From contig NZ_KE952665.1 in NCBI RefSeq assembly GCF_000466385.1, forward strand, positions 14,673-78,672: DNA of 64,000 bases, given 5' to 3'. Under the pieces are notes generated by a model. The model saw nothing but the letters and a program-made list of their open reading frames with translations, was not told the DNA's origin and did not search any database. Origin of the DNA: Aneurinibacillus aneurinilyticus ATCC 12856 (lineage in GTDB: Bacteria; Bacillota; Bacilli; Aneurinibacillales; Aneurinibacillaceae). The position numbers and the translations under genes are program-made. The stretch's first letter is position 1. Every line of letters begins with the position of its first letter. Of the stretch, positions 42,747-52,031 are shown piece after piece.

Positions 42747-43868
42747 ATGGTGCAGGAAGAACGTATTGTTCGGGAGTTCATGGAACTTGTGCAGGTGGAC
42801 AGTGAAACAAAAAACGAACGAGCGATCTGTGATGTATTAAAAGAGAAGTTTTCTGCTCTCGGGTTGGAGGTTGTTGAAGACGATGCAGCAGAGAAGACGG
42901 AGCATGAAGCGGGCAATCTTGTTGCAACACTCAAAGGCACAGCAGACGATTGTCCGACGATTTATTTTACATGTCATATGGATACGGTTGTGCCTGGTGC
43001 AGGGATTAAACCGAGTGTAAAGAACGGCTATATTGTTTCGGACGGCACAACGATTCTTGGAAGCGATGACAAAGCGGGTATTGCCGCCATGCTTGAAGCG
43101 GTGCGCGTGCTTAAAGAACAGCAAAAGCGACACGGTACCGTTCAATTTTTGATTACGGTCGGTGAAGAATCGGGCCTGCAGGGCGCAAAAGTATTTGATC
43201 CCGCATTGCTTCAGGCCAAGTACGGATTCGCGCTTGATAGTAATGGTAAGGTAGGCGACATTATTATTGCCGCGCCATTCCAGGCGAAAGTTACGGCCAC
43301 TATCCGTGGCCGCTCCGCTCATGCCGGTGTGAATCCGGAAGCAGGCATTAGTGCCATTCAGGTTGCCAGCAAAGCGATCTCCCGTATGTCGCTCGGTCGT
43401 ATCGATGAGGAGACGACCGCTAATATTGGCAGCTTTGAAGGAAGTGGTCCGACGAATATCGTTTGCGATCAAGTCCAGATTCACGCGGAAGCACGCAGCC
43501 TTGTGGAGGAAAAATTGAATGCACAGACGAAGAAAATGAAGCAAGCATTCGAAGAAGCTGCTGGAGAATATGGGGCAGAGGCCGATGTGGAAGTTGTTCT
43601 GGCATACCCCGGATTCAAATTTACGGAAGAGGATCTAGTCGTTCGCAGAGCGATAGAAGGTGTTAAAGCGGTTGGGCGTAAGCCTCGTCTGCTTGCAAGC
43701 GGAGGCGGGAGCGATGCGAATATTTTATCCGGCCACGGAATCCCGACAGCCAATCTAGCGATCGGTTACGAAGATATTCATACGACCAGCGAGAAAATCC
43801 CGGTTGAAGAACTGGTAAAAGCCGCTGAATTAGTAGTAGCCCTCTGTGAACAATCCGGGAAAATATAG
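42747..43868 (+). CDS. M20-family peptidase, PepT-like (YqjE-like)
   Basis: 373 residues. M20 metallopeptidase with FTCHMDTVV (metal His and catalytic Asp), GSDDKAG, the general base in VGEESG, ALDSNG, a small dimerisation domain starting RGRSAHAG, and a final EDIHTTSEK with the last His. PepT-like enzymes remove the N-terminal residue of short peptides. In Bacillus the homologous yqjE also follows the carboxyltransferase gene. ATG at 42747, 8 bases after GGGGGTG; the TTG at 42741 is less likely. Confidence 0.9.
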   Translation: MVQEERIVREFMELVQVDSETKNERAICDVLKEKFSALGLEVVEDDAAEKTEHEAGNLVATLKGTADDCPTIYFTCHMDTVVPGAGIKPSVKNGYIVSDGTTILGSDDKAGIAAMLEAVRVLKEQQKRHGTVQFLITVGEESGLQGAKVFDPALLQAKYGFALDSNGKVGDIIIAAPFQAKVTATIRGRSAHAGVNPEAGISAIQVASKAISRMSLGRIDEETTANIGSFEGSGPTNIVCDQVQIHAEARSLVEEKLNAQTKKMKQAFEEAAGEYGAEADVEVVLAYPGFKFTEEDLVVRRAIEGVKAVGRKPRLLASGGGSDANILSGHGIPTANLAIGYEDIHTTSEKIPVEELVKAAELVVALCEQSGKI

Positions 43869-43889
43869 TGTAAAAATAAGCTATAATCA

Positions 43890-43927
43890 AAAAAGATGGG
43901 GCCTATTTTAAAGCTCCATCTTTTTTG
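43890..43927 (+). terminator. Rho-independent terminator
   Basis: AAAAAAGATGGGGC pairs with GCTCCATCTTTTTT. Confidence 0.8.
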
Positions 43928-43980
43928 TCCTTTCCTTCGGACATTCTGCATATGTTTGCTGTAGAGGGGGCGGGAACAAA

Positions 43981-45120
43981 ATGATTGTATGGTCATTCGG
44001 GACAGTGACGCGCATCGTTCGTGAGGAAGAATCTGTTCAAGAGCTAGAAGTGCATATAATGGATGACGAGATGGCACGGGCTTTGAATTATCCTCAATTG
44101 ACTGGTCGTATCCGGGAAGGGGAACGGGTTGTCTTGAATACAACCGCAGTTGATTTGAGGCTTGGTAGTGGCGGCAAACATTTTGTCTCAGCCAGAATAG
44201 GTGTAGATGGAAAGCCGCTTGTAGACATGGACACCGCCAAAAGATACGGTCATATCATGAAATTGCGTTATACACCATTTCAGCATGCTGTGCAGACGGT
44301 AGAAGAGGAAGAGAGTGCGTACCATGAAATTTTTTGCGATATAGAGGGAAAAACATTAGATAGGACTCCGGTCATCATCGGAGAAGTACACAGCATGCTG
44401 CCGGCATTTGTGCTTTCTATTCGCCATTTACAGAGACGTACGGGTGGAAGGGCGCCAAGGATTTGTTACATTATGAGTGAGGGCGGAGCCTTGCCGATGG
44501 CATTAAGCGAGCATGTACGAAGCTTGCGCTCGCTTGGGTTTTTGAGTGGAACTATTACGTATGGGCATTCATTTGGCGGGCAAACCGAGTGTGTTAACTT
44601 ATATACGGCACTGCTTGCGGCACGTTTTGTATGGAAGGCGGATATGATTGTCGTCATGCCCGGACCGGGCATGACCGGTACCGGCACCCCTCTTGGGTTC
44701 AGTGGTATGGAACAGGTGAGCATCCTTGAGACCGCCCATAAGCTTGGAGGGTTGCCTATACTTATTCCACGAGTAAGTCTTGCTGATTTGCGTAAACGCC
44801 ATGTAGGTATTAGTCATCATACTATTACGGTACTGCAGTTTGCCCGTGAAACTCCGCTTGTGCTTAATCTTGAGCATCATCCTGAGCTAATCGCACAGTT
44901 AAAAGAGCAATCCGAACAGCATACACTTATTTTTCATGAACCATTAGATATGGAGGAGTGGAGGGAAGTGGAAGAACGATTTCCTATTTCTATAGCGACG
45001 ATGGGGCGCACGGCCCAAGTAGATTTGATTTTTTTTGCTCATGCCTATTATGCAGCACGTTTGGCCTGGATAAAATACGAGAAGCAGGAGAAGATGCAAG
45101 AAATGGATTTGTTCACCTGA
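43981..45120 (+). CDS. DUF3866 family protein
   Basis: 379 residues, soluble. It matches DUF3866 of Bacillales: an N-terminal beta domain (1-110, with GERVVLNTTAVDLRLGSGG) and a larger alpha/beta part with YIMSEGGALP, GHSFGGQTECVN and VVMPGPGMTGTGTPLGFSG, glycine loops that look like a ligand or nucleotide site. Function unknown; commonly beside nudF, as here (26 bases apart). ATG at 43981 after GGGGGCGGG. Confidence 0.8.
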   Translation: MIVWSFGTVTRIVREEESVQELEVHIMDDEMARALNYPQLTGRIREGERVVLNTTAVDLRLGSGGKHFVSARIGVDGKPLVDMDTAKRYGHIMKLRYTPFQHAVQTVEEEESAYHEIFCDIEGKTLDRTPVIIGEVHSMLPAFVLSIRHLQRRTGGRAPRICYIMSEGGALPMALSEHVRSLRSLGFLSGTITYGHSFGGQTECVNLYTALLAARFVWKADMIVVMPGPGMTGTGTPLGFSGMEQVSILETAHKLGGLPILIPRVSLADLRKRHVGISHHTITVLQFARETPLVLNLEHHPELIAQLKEQSEQHTLIFHEPLDMEEWREVEERFPISIATMGRTAQVDLIFFAHAYYAARLAWIKYEKQEKMQEMDLFT

Positions 45121-45145
45121 ATATGCTTCAATAGAAGGGAACATT

Positions 45146-45703
45146 ATGCAGGAAAGGATGAACATAACGTTTATGCTAGAGAAAACAATTGCAAGCAAGC
45201 CGATATATGACGGAAAAATCATCAAAGTAAAAGTGGATGACGTAGAATTGCCGAATGGAAAAACCGCAAAGCGGGAAATCGTCAATCATCCGGGAGCAGT
45301 AGCGGTCATGGCTATTACGGAAGACAATCGTATGGTAATGGTACGTCAGTTCCGTAAACCGTTGGAGAAGATTATTGTAGAAATCCCGGCAGGAAAACTG
45401 GAACCGGGCGAAGATCCGGAAACATGCGCTAAGCGCGAGTTGCAAGAGGAGACTGGATATACTTGCAAAACATTGCGGCATCAGGCCTCTTTTTATACGT
45501 CTCCGGGCTTTGCTGATGAACTTGTACATCTATACCGGGCTGAGGGAGTCAGGCCCGGTGAAGCCCAGCCAGATGAAGATGAATTTGTTGAACTCCTTCA
45601 TGTGACGAAGGAAGAAGCACAGAGGCTTATCGAAAACGGTGAAATACAGGATGCGAAAACAATACTTGCTGTTTACGCATGGAAGCTGGATGCATTGTCA
45701 TGA
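45146..45703 (+). CDS. nudF: ADP-ribose pyrophosphatase (Nudix)
   Basis: 185 residues. The Nudix box is complete (GKLEPGEDPETCAKRELQEETGY), and the upstream VRQFRKPL and downstream SPGFADE segments mark the ADP-ribose subgroup. It splits ADP-ribose into AMP and ribose 5-phosphate with Mg2+. ATG at 45146 follows GAAGGGA; ATGs at 45158 and 45173 are alternatives. Stop overlaps the next gene (ATGA). Confidence 0.92.
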   Translation: MQERMNITFMLEKTIASKPIYDGKIIKVKVDDVELPNGKTAKREIVNHPGAVAVMAITEDNRMVMVRQFRKPLEKIIVEIPAGKLEPGEDPETCAKRELQEETGYTCKTLRHQASFYTSPGFADELVHLYRAEGVRPGEAQPDEDEFVELLHVTKEEAQRLIENGEIQDAKTILAVYAWKLDALS

Positions 45704-46896
45704 ATTTCATGAAGGAGTGCTTTGCTGATCTGCATATTCATATCGGCCGGACAATGTACAATCGCCCGGTGAAAATTACAGCTTCACGCATGCTGACGCT
45801 TACAAATATTGTAGAGGAAGCAATTACGCGTAAAGGAATGCATATGATTGGGATCATTGATTGTCATTCTCCTGAAGTACAAGAGGAAATCGACAGTCAT
45901 CTGAAAACGGGACAGATGCAAGAACTTTCAGGTGGCGGCTACCGCTATACGACCCCGAAAGGGGAAGTTACACTAATTGCTGGCATTGAAGTGGAGCTTG
46001 CAGTAGGTAGCGGACTCGCACATTTTCTCGTCTATTTGCCGGACCGCTCCGCATTCGCTACATTTCGGGAATGGTATCAGACCAAAGTAAAAAATATTCA
46101 TTTGAGCACGCAGCGTATGTATACGGACCTGGAAACACTTATAACGAAGGCGGAAGCGGTAGGTGGGATTGTTATTCCTGCCCATGCATTTACACCGCAT
46201 AAGAGCATATACGGCGCGTGTGTGGATAGCCTTGCCTCCGTTCTTCCAGTACATCGGTTCGCCGCTTTGGAGCTGGGTTTAAGCTCGGATTCCGATTTGG
46301 CAGACGGCTTGGCTGAGCTTGCGGAACTGACATTCGTTACGAATTCGGATGCGCATTCCATCACCAAAATTGCACGTGAGTATCAGAACTTGCGGGTAAA
46401 GCAGCCCGACTTTACGGAATTGGTGCTGGCGCTGGCTCGTAAAGAAAATAGACGTGTAAAGGAAAATTACGGTTTGCATCCGCAACTGGGTAAATACTAT
46501 CGGACGCGTTGTACAAACTGTGAAGAATTGGTTGCACAGGTGGATTCACCGCGTTGTCCGCATTGCGGCAAAGAAGGAAAGAAAGTAATTACACGAGGTG
46601 TATACGAACGGTTCCAAGAGATTTCCACTCAGCCTCCTGCTTCCCATCCGATGCATCGCCCACCTTATCGTTATCACATCCCGCTTGAATTCATACCGGG
46701 GCTTGGACCGGGACGAATGAAAAAGCTGTTGGGCGCATTTGGCACTGAAATGAATATTGTACATCATGTGTCCGTCGAGCAGCTTACGGAAGCGGTAGGC
46801 GCTACGGTAGCCCAGGCGATTGATCGAAGCAGGCATGGCGAGATATCGTTTGTCGAAGGCGGTGCCGGTGTATACGGAAAAATCTCGCTTGAGTAA
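45700..46896 (+). CDS. Endonuclease Q (EndoQ) family, PHP-type DNA repair nuclease
   Basis: 398 residues from ATG 45700, overlapping nudF by four bases. PHP domain with ADLHIHIGR, GIIDCHSPEV, IAGIEVEL, IPAHAFTPH and TNSDAHS giving the metal site; then a zinc ribbon with two CxxC pairs (RCTNCEE ... RCPHCGKEG), and C-terminal helix-hairpin-helix segments (FIPGLGPGRMKKLLGAFG). This is the architecture of EndoQ, which nicks DNA 5' to deoxyuridine, deoxyinosine, xanthosine and abasic sites. Known mainly from Thermococcales and a few Bacillus. Coupling to a Nudix hydrolase suggests nucleotide-damage control. Confidence 0.85.
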   Translation: MNFMKECFADLHIHIGRTMYNRPVKITASRMLTLTNIVEEAITRKGMHMIGIIDCHSPEVQEEIDSHLKTGQMQELSGGGYRYTTPKGEVTLIAGIEVELAVGSGLAHFLVYLPDRSAFATFREWYQTKVKNIHLSTQRMYTDLETLITKAEAVGGIVIPAHAFTPHKSIYGACVDSLASVLPVHRFAALELGLSSDSDLADGLAELAELTFVTNSDAHSITKIAREYQNLRVKQPDFTELVLALARKENRRVKENYGLHPQLGKYYRTRCTNCEELVAQVDSPRCPHCGKEGKKVITRGVYERFQEISTQPPASHPMHRPPYRYHIPLEFIPGLGPGRMKKLLGAFGTEMNIVHHVSVEQLTEAVGATVAQAIDRSRHGEISFVEGGAGVYGKISLE

Positions 46897-46922
46897 TACG
46901 TTGCCCCTGTCTTACATATATA
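46893..46922 (+). promoter_or_regulatory. Candidate sigma-E promoter of spoIIM
   Basis: GTAATACG, a 14-base spacer and CATATATA resemble the sigma-E -35/-10 pair (KMATATT, CATACANT). spoIIM is a mother-cell gene in Bacillus subtilis. The match is partial. Confidence 0.35.
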
Positions 46923-46954
46923 TCGTAGTAAGAGACCGACAGGGGGGATTCCCA

Positions 46955-47614
46955 TTGGTAAGGAGTAAACTTGGACAAACATTACAGCAAAATGTGCGGG
47001 AGAATTCATCACTCTACTTGTTTACCATTGTGCTGTTCATCATGGGAGTTGGGTTCGGGGCGGTCGTAGTCAATTCGCTCGGACTGACACAGAAACAGGA
47101 ATTGTTCATGTATGTCAGTCAATTCTTTCATGAACTGAAGAGTGATAACATTACCGATCCGTTTCGCAGCTTTCAGAACTCGCTGGGCCACTATTTAAAA
47201 TACGTAGGTTTTATGTGGATTCTTGGATTATCCATCATTGGTTTGCCACTCATTCTTTTAATGGTATTTCTTAAAGGTGTTGTCGTAGGATTTACGGTAG
47301 GATTTCTTGTAAACCAATTGCAGTGGAAAGGTCTTTATTTTGCTATCGTATCAGTGTTGCCGCAGAATCTGCTTGTTATTCCTGCTATTATCATCGTAGC
47401 GACAGCGGGGATTTCGTTCTCGCTGCATCTTGTGCAATCAAGATTTCTGAAGCGTGGGGGAGCACTGTATCCGCGTTTTCTTGTCTATAGTGCATTAATA
47501 TTGATTATGGGTGGAATTGTAACGATAGCTGCTGCCCTCGAAGCGTTTATTTCCCCGACGCTAATGAAGCATGCCAGCGCGACTCTCCTGAAATTTATAA
47601 TAATTATTATCTAA
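46955..47614 (+). CDS. spoIIM: Stage II sporulation protein M
   Basis: 219 residues from TTG 46955, 7 bases after AGGGGGG; longer in-frame sequence lies in the EndoQ gene. About five membrane segments, with the family segment VGFTVGFLVNQL and a large soluble loop between the first two helices. SpoIIM is the membrane scaffold of the DMP (SpoIID/M/P) engulfment complex. Confidence 0.9.
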   Translation: MVRSKLGQTLQQNVRENSSLYLFTIVLFIMGVGFGAVVVNSLGLTQKQELFMYVSQFFHELKSDNITDPFRSFQNSLGHYLKYVGFMWILGLSIIGLPLILLMVFLKGVVVGFTVGFLVNQLQWKGLYFAIVSVLPQNLLVIPAIIIVATAGISFSLHLVQSRFLKRGGALYPRFLVYSALILIMGGIVTIAAALEAFISPTLMKHASATLLKFIIIII

Positions 47615-47689
47615 TAAGAGTTCTATTTGACTCCCTATTCCTGCTCAACTATAATGATGATGTAGGAAGCTGCTCGGGGAGGTCTTTTT

Positions 47690-48178
47690 ATGATGGAAGA
47701 AAGAATTGACAGGATCAGACAGCAATTGCACGCACATAGCTATAAGCTGACTCCGCAGCGTGAAGCTACGCTCCGCGTCCTGTTGGAAAATGAAGAGGAC
47801 CATTTATCCGCTGAAGACGTCTACTTGCTTGTGAAAGAGAAAGCCCCTGAGATTGGTCTGGCTACCGTGTATCGCACATTGGAATTAATGAGCGATTTGC
47901 ACATTTTGCAAAAAATTAATTTTGGTGATGGAGTGGCCCGTTATGAGTTTCGTAATGAGGACGCCGAACACCACCATCATCATTTGATTTGTGTTGTGTG
48001 TGGCACGGTAGATGAGATTCATGAGGACCTTCTTGGTGAAGTAGAGCAGGCGGTTAGCGATAAATTCAAGTTCCATATCCTTGATCACCGCTTATCGTTT
48101 CATGGAGTGTGCCATCGTTGTACTGATAAGATGGATGCAAATGAAATCGCCAATGTCAAAAGTAATATTCCTGAATAA
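47690..48178 (+). CDS. fur: Ferric uptake regulator Fur
   Basis: 162 residues. Winged helix with LTPQREATLRVLLENEEDHLSAEDVY and GLATVYRTLELM; metal-binding stretch HHHHHLICVVCGTVDEIHED, and a second CxxC pair in GVCHRCTDK, which holds the structural zinc. Among Fur-family members the gene order beside xerD points to Fur itself rather than PerR or Zur. ATG at 47690 after GGGGAGG. Confidence 0.9.
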   Translation: MMEERIDRIRQQLHAHSYKLTPQREATLRVLLENEEDHLSAEDVYLLVKEKAPEIGLATVYRTLELMSDLHILQKINFGDGVARYEFRNEDAEHHHHHLICVVCGTVDEIHEDLLGEVEQAVSDKFKFHILDHRLSFHGVCHRCTDKMDANEIANVKSNIPE

Positions 48179-48214
48179 AAAAGCAGGGGCTCATACAGGA
48201 GCCGCTGCTTTTTT
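48177..48214 (+). terminator. Terminator of fur
   Basis: AAAAAAGCAGGGGCTC pairs with GAGCCGCTGCTTTTTT. Between here and 48409 no gene is seen. Confidence 0.85.
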
Positions 48215-48408
48215 GTGCTTTTTCCCTATAAGTGTTTCGAAATGCCTTAGAATATAAGGGAAATTGCTCAAGCCCTATGCTTCGAGTGGTTGTACAAAAA
48301 ATGCCCTGCTGATGGAATGGCGAAATCCTGATTTTAATTAATAACAGTGAACGATAACAAGAAAGCGAGTTTTCTTGTTTTACAGCGATATATCGTTTAT
48401 TATCCATT

Positions 48409-48450
48409 AAAAAAGCGTGTGGCTTATGCAAAGGAGCCACACGCTTTTTA
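48409..48450 (-). terminator. Terminator of the penicillin-binding protein gene
   Basis: AAAAAGCGTGTGGCT pairs with AGCCACACGCTTTTT. Confidence 0.85.
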
Positions 48451-48457
48451 GTATTTA

Positions 48458-50542
48458 CTATTTTGCTTTTTTTGCCGTCTCTTGTGTATTTGGTACGGCG
48501 GTAGCTGGGTCATACGGTTTGTCGGTCGGTCCTAATCCGATATATTTGTCGTATGATTCATAGATGGCGCGCGCGATTCGTCCGGCGGATTGACCACCAT
48601 AGCCGCCCTCCGGTACGACAACAGCTACGGCTAGTTTTGGATTTTCAACCGGAGCGAATGAGACAAAGACACCGTTATTGATTTCTTTGTACTTATGCCA
48701 GTTAACCCCTTTATCGAAATTCAATGAGTCCGGTACATAAATATCCTGCTGAGAGGTACCGGTCTTGGCCGCTACGCGGTACGGGAATCCGGCGAAAACT
48801 CCGGCAGCAGTTCCGCCTTGTTGTGTAACCATGTTCATTCCTTGGTGGATAATTTGCCAATAGCTGTCTGGCTCTTCAAGCTTGCTTAGTACTTCAGGTT
48901 TGAAAGGCTGAACTACTTTGCCGTTATTATCTACAATACGATCGACCAGTTGCGGACGCATGCGTGTACCTTTGTTGGCTACAGTCGCCACATATTGTGC
49001 GAGCTGCATTGTCGTATACCGTCCCTGCTGACCGAAGGATGCTTGCACCATAGCTGCTTTCGGACCATACTTTTTATTCATCGTCAGGAAATCCTCACCT
49101 CCCGCTGATTCGCCAGGAAGATCGATACCCGTTTTGACGCCAAGCCCGAATGCATGATAATACTTCTGATATACGCTAACCGAATTCTTTTTGTATTTCT
49201 CACTTAATAGCTTACCGATGTTCGCCATGTACGTATTCGACGACTTTTGGATCGCTTTTTGCGGAGTTAGCATGCCGTAGTTATGACCGCTATCATTACG
49301 GATAATGTCCCCTGCACCACCATAGCGGTAGGCGCCCGGATCAGACCAGGAATATGGGGCAATTCTTTCCGATAGTCCCATCAGCACCGTTGCCGGTTTT
49401 ACGACAGAACCGGCCGGTACGACAGATGCAGGATGTTTATAATTTTCCATTTCCGCGTCTTTTCCGGTTTTTGGGCTCACGTCATGCGGCGCGCTGCGAA
49501 TCGTTCCGTTCGTAAAGGAGAACTTGTTTTTTTCGTATGTTTCTTTATCGGGACCTGAAGTCCAGATGTTCGGATCGTATTCTGGATAGCTGACCATCGC
49601 CACAACTTTCCCTGTCTTTACTTCGATCGCTACCGCATACGCATTTTTCGCATATGCAGCATTACGGCCTGTAGCACGAAGCTTCGGCAGAAAATTCTTA
49701 ATGAAGTCACGCGTCTCAAGCTGCACCCGTTGATCGATAGTCAGATACAAGTTGTTCCCTCGTTTTGGAGGAACCTCTTTAATCTGTTGAAGGATCGTCT
49801 GATCTGCTGCGACTTGGTACATGCGGTAGCCGTTCTCGCCCCGCAATGCTTCTTCATAGCTTCGCTCGATGCCTTCATATCCTACCATTTGGTTTGGCAG
49901 GTAGGATTCTTTACGTTGCCGATAGTACTCAATGCCCTGGTTGTCAGCAACGTTAAACTGGCGTACATAACCGATAGCTTGTACAGCTACTTGTTTTGGG
50001 TCGTATTCCCGGATTGGTTTGGTTACGACGGATACACCATCTAGCTCGTTGCGATGCTCGGCCAGATAGGCGATCTCTTTCTGGGATAAGTCATACTTTA
50101 AATCTTTCTCAAGAAACTTTGATGTCATGCGCATGGACTTTTCGACTTTGCCGTCTTTATATTCGTAGCCCACATCCATTTTTTTGAGTAAATCTTCTTT
50201 CTTGGTGCCGGGCAGAATCTTTTCCAGTTTAGTAACAAGATTAATGTAATACTCTTTGTCCATATAATCTTTTTCCTGGAATACAGCCGCAAAAGAACCG
50301 CGACTATGCACGATCAGATTGCCGTTCTTGTCATAAATGTTACCACGTAGTGCCGGGATAGGCACTTTTTTGTCTGACTTTGCTGTTGCTTTTTGCTCAT
50401 ATTCCTCACCGTCGACAATCTGTACGTACGACAGACGGAAAATAATGACCGCAAAAATGAGAAACACAAGCAGAAGCAGCATATTTAAGCGATTGAATAC
50501 CTGCTTTGTTCGGGCGTTTTCATTTTCTTCATGATTATACAT
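48458..50542 (-). CDS. Class B penicillin-binding protein (PBP2/PbpA-like transpeptidase)
   Basis: 694 residues. One N-terminal membrane helix (about 18-40), the class B dimerisation/pedestal domain (about 55-280) with RGNIYDKNGN, and a transpeptidase domain with the active-site SVVK tetrad (PAGSVVKPA), the SSN motif (KSSNTYMAN) and KTGT (AAKTGTSQQ). Cross-links peptidoglycan outside the membrane, with a partner SEDS polymerase encoded elsewhere. Oriented against the fur-xerD genes. ATG at 50542 with AAGGTG 11 bases upstream. Confidence 0.92.
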   Translation of the reverse strand: MYNHEENENARTKQVFNRLNMLLLLVFLIFAVIIFRLSYVQIVDGEEYEQKATAKSDKKVPIPALRGNIYDKNGNLIVHSRGSFAAVFQEKDYMDKEYYINLVTKLEKILPGTKKEDLLKKMDVGYEYKDGKVEKSMRMTSKFLEKDLKYDLSQKEIAYLAEHRNELDGVSVVTKPIREYDPKQVAVQAIGYVRQFNVADNQGIEYYRQRKESYLPNQMVGYEGIERSYEEALRGENGYRMYQVAADQTILQQIKEVPPKRGNNLYLTIDQRVQLETRDFIKNFLPKLRATGRNAAYAKNAYAVAIEVKTGKVVAMVSYPEYDPNIWTSGPDKETYEKNKFSFTNGTIRSAPHDVSPKTGKDAEMENYKHPASVVPAGSVVKPATVLMGLSERIAPYSWSDPGAYRYGGAGDIIRNDSGHNYGMLTPQKAIQKSSNTYMANIGKLLSEKYKKNSVSVYQKYYHAFGLGVKTGIDLPGESAGGEDFLTMNKKYGPKAAMVQASFGQQGRYTTMQLAQYVATVANKGTRMRPQLVDRIVDNNGKVVQPFKPEVLSKLEEPDSYWQIIHQGMNMVTQQGGTAAGVFAGFPYRVAAKTGTSQQDIYVPDSLNFDKGVNWHKYKEINNGVFVSFAPVENPKLAVAVVVPEGGYGGQSAGRIARAIYESYDKYIGLGPTDKPYDPATAVPNTQETAKKAK

Positions 50543-50689
50543 TGGTTGATCACACCTTGCCGTGAGTTTACTCCAAAGATAAATTCTATCATGCGGAAAG
50601 TAAATTGAAAATGAACGAAAGGTATAAAATTTATATGGGATGAATAGGATGAAAGAAAAACGGGCTGAAATGCAGGAAGGAGAGGCAGC

Positions 50690-50926
50690 ATGTTTATCCC
50701 ATACAGCCGTATTGGAGAAGGCGTTCGATTGCTTGCTATTTTCATATTTTGCACATTCATATTTTATACAATTATTTCGTATGTCAGCGATACGATAAGG
50801 CCGTTAGAGCCATACAAAGAACCGCATGGCAAGGCGGTAAAAGTAATGCAGCATACGCCGGCATTCGAAGGAACATATAAGGAGATGAAGCGCCGTCTGT
50901 TTGATTTCTACTGGTATGGCGAATAA
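50690..50926 (+). CDS. yqzK: DUF4227 membrane protein (YqzK-like)
   Basis: 78 residues with one membrane segment (about 12-34) and a short outer part ending RRLFDFYWYGE, the DUF4227 signature. Lies between fur and xerD exactly as yqzK does in Bacillus subtilis. ATG at 50690 after GGAAGGAGAGG. Function unknown. Confidence 0.82.
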   Translation: MFIPYSRIGEGVRLLAIFIFCTFIFYTIISYVSDTIRPLEPYKEPHGKAVKVMQHTPAFEGTYKEMKRRLFDFYWYGE

Positions 50927-51030
50927 TTTTTTGTTCAATAGCAGGAAACGACGTATCATTGTGGAATAAAGTAATAAAGGACAGGCTTGTGTGACATATA
51001 GAGGAGATTGGATGTTGAGGAGACTAGGAA

Positions 51031-51918
51031 ATGAATGAGTTAATTACCCATTTTATCCATTACTTAACAGTGGAAAGAGGGTTAGCGAAGAATACGCTGG
51101 AGTCATATCAACGGGATTTGCATGCATACTGTGCCTATCTGGAACGTGAAGGTTTCACGGATTTGAATGAGACGAACCGCATGCAAATTATGGGCTATTT
51201 GCTCCATCTTCAGGAACAGGGCCGGGCTACGGCGACACTCTCACGTAATCTGGCATCCATTCGCGCTTTTTACCAGTTTTTATTGCGGGAAAAGTTTATT
51301 GATAAAGATCCAAGCGTTAATTTAGAATCACCTAAGATTGAAAAAAGACTGCCTCAGGTGTTATCGGTGGCGGAAGTAGAAACATTATTGAACGGACCGG
51401 ATACGCGCCTGCCCTCTGGCCTGCGTGATAAAGCTATGCTTGAACTTCTATATGCAACAGGCATTCGGGTATCGGAACTTGTATCGTTGAATCTATCCGA
51501 TGTGAATTTGAATATGGGTTTTATTAAATGCTTCGGTAAAGGATCGAAAGAACGTATCATCCCCCTCGGACGTCTGGCGATTGCAGATGTAAGCCGCTAT
51601 CTGGAACGAGGACGGCCCATGCTTAGGAAGCGTGGACAGGAAGAAGCCTTGTTTTTGAATCATCATGGCCGCCGTCTGTCACGTCAGGGCTTTTGGAAAA
51701 TCATTAAAAAATATGCCCAATTGGCCAACAGTCATAAGGAAATTACTCCGCATACGCTACGGCACTCCTTTGCAACACATCTGCTTGAAAATGGTGCCGA
51801 TTTACGTTCAGTGCAAGAAATGCTTGGACATGCTGACATTTCGACTACGCAGATTTATACACATGTCACACGCTCCCGTCTAAAAGAAGTATATGCCAAA
51901 GCCCACCCACGGGCATAA
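51031..51918 (+). CDS. xerD: Site-specific tyrosine recombinase XerD
   Basis: 295 residues. SAM-like core-binding domain (1-90) and catalytic domain with Arg in [11 protein letters not shown], Lys in [23 protein letters not shown] (His, Arg), [14 protein letters not shown] (His and nucleophile Tyr). Resolves chromosome dimers at dif with XerC. ATG at 51031, 8-9 bases after GGAGA. A hairpin (51921-51954, GGGCACTT with GAAGTGCC) follows. Confidence 0.93.
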   Translation: MNELITHFIHYLTVERGLAKNTLESYQRDLHAYCAYLEREGFTDLNETNRMQIMGYLLHLQEQGRATATLSRNLASIRAFYQFLLREKFIDKDPSVNLESPKIEKRLPQVLSVAEVETLLNGPDTRLPSGLRDKAMLELLYATGIRVSELVSLNLSDVNLNMGFIKCFGKGSKERIIPLGRLAIADVSRYLERGRPMLRKRGQEEALFLNHHGRRLSRQGFWKIIKKYAQLANSHKEITPHTLRHSFATHLLENGADLRSVQEMLGHADISTTQIYTHVTRSRLKEVYAKAHPRA

Positions 51919-52031
51919 AAAAGGGCACTTTGGGGCAAAGTTTGAAGTGCCTTCCCTACTTTTCGCATGTATCATTCGGAAAGTGAAAAATTGGAAGAAA
52001 GCAGGGTATATGGTATAAGGAGGAGATAAGC

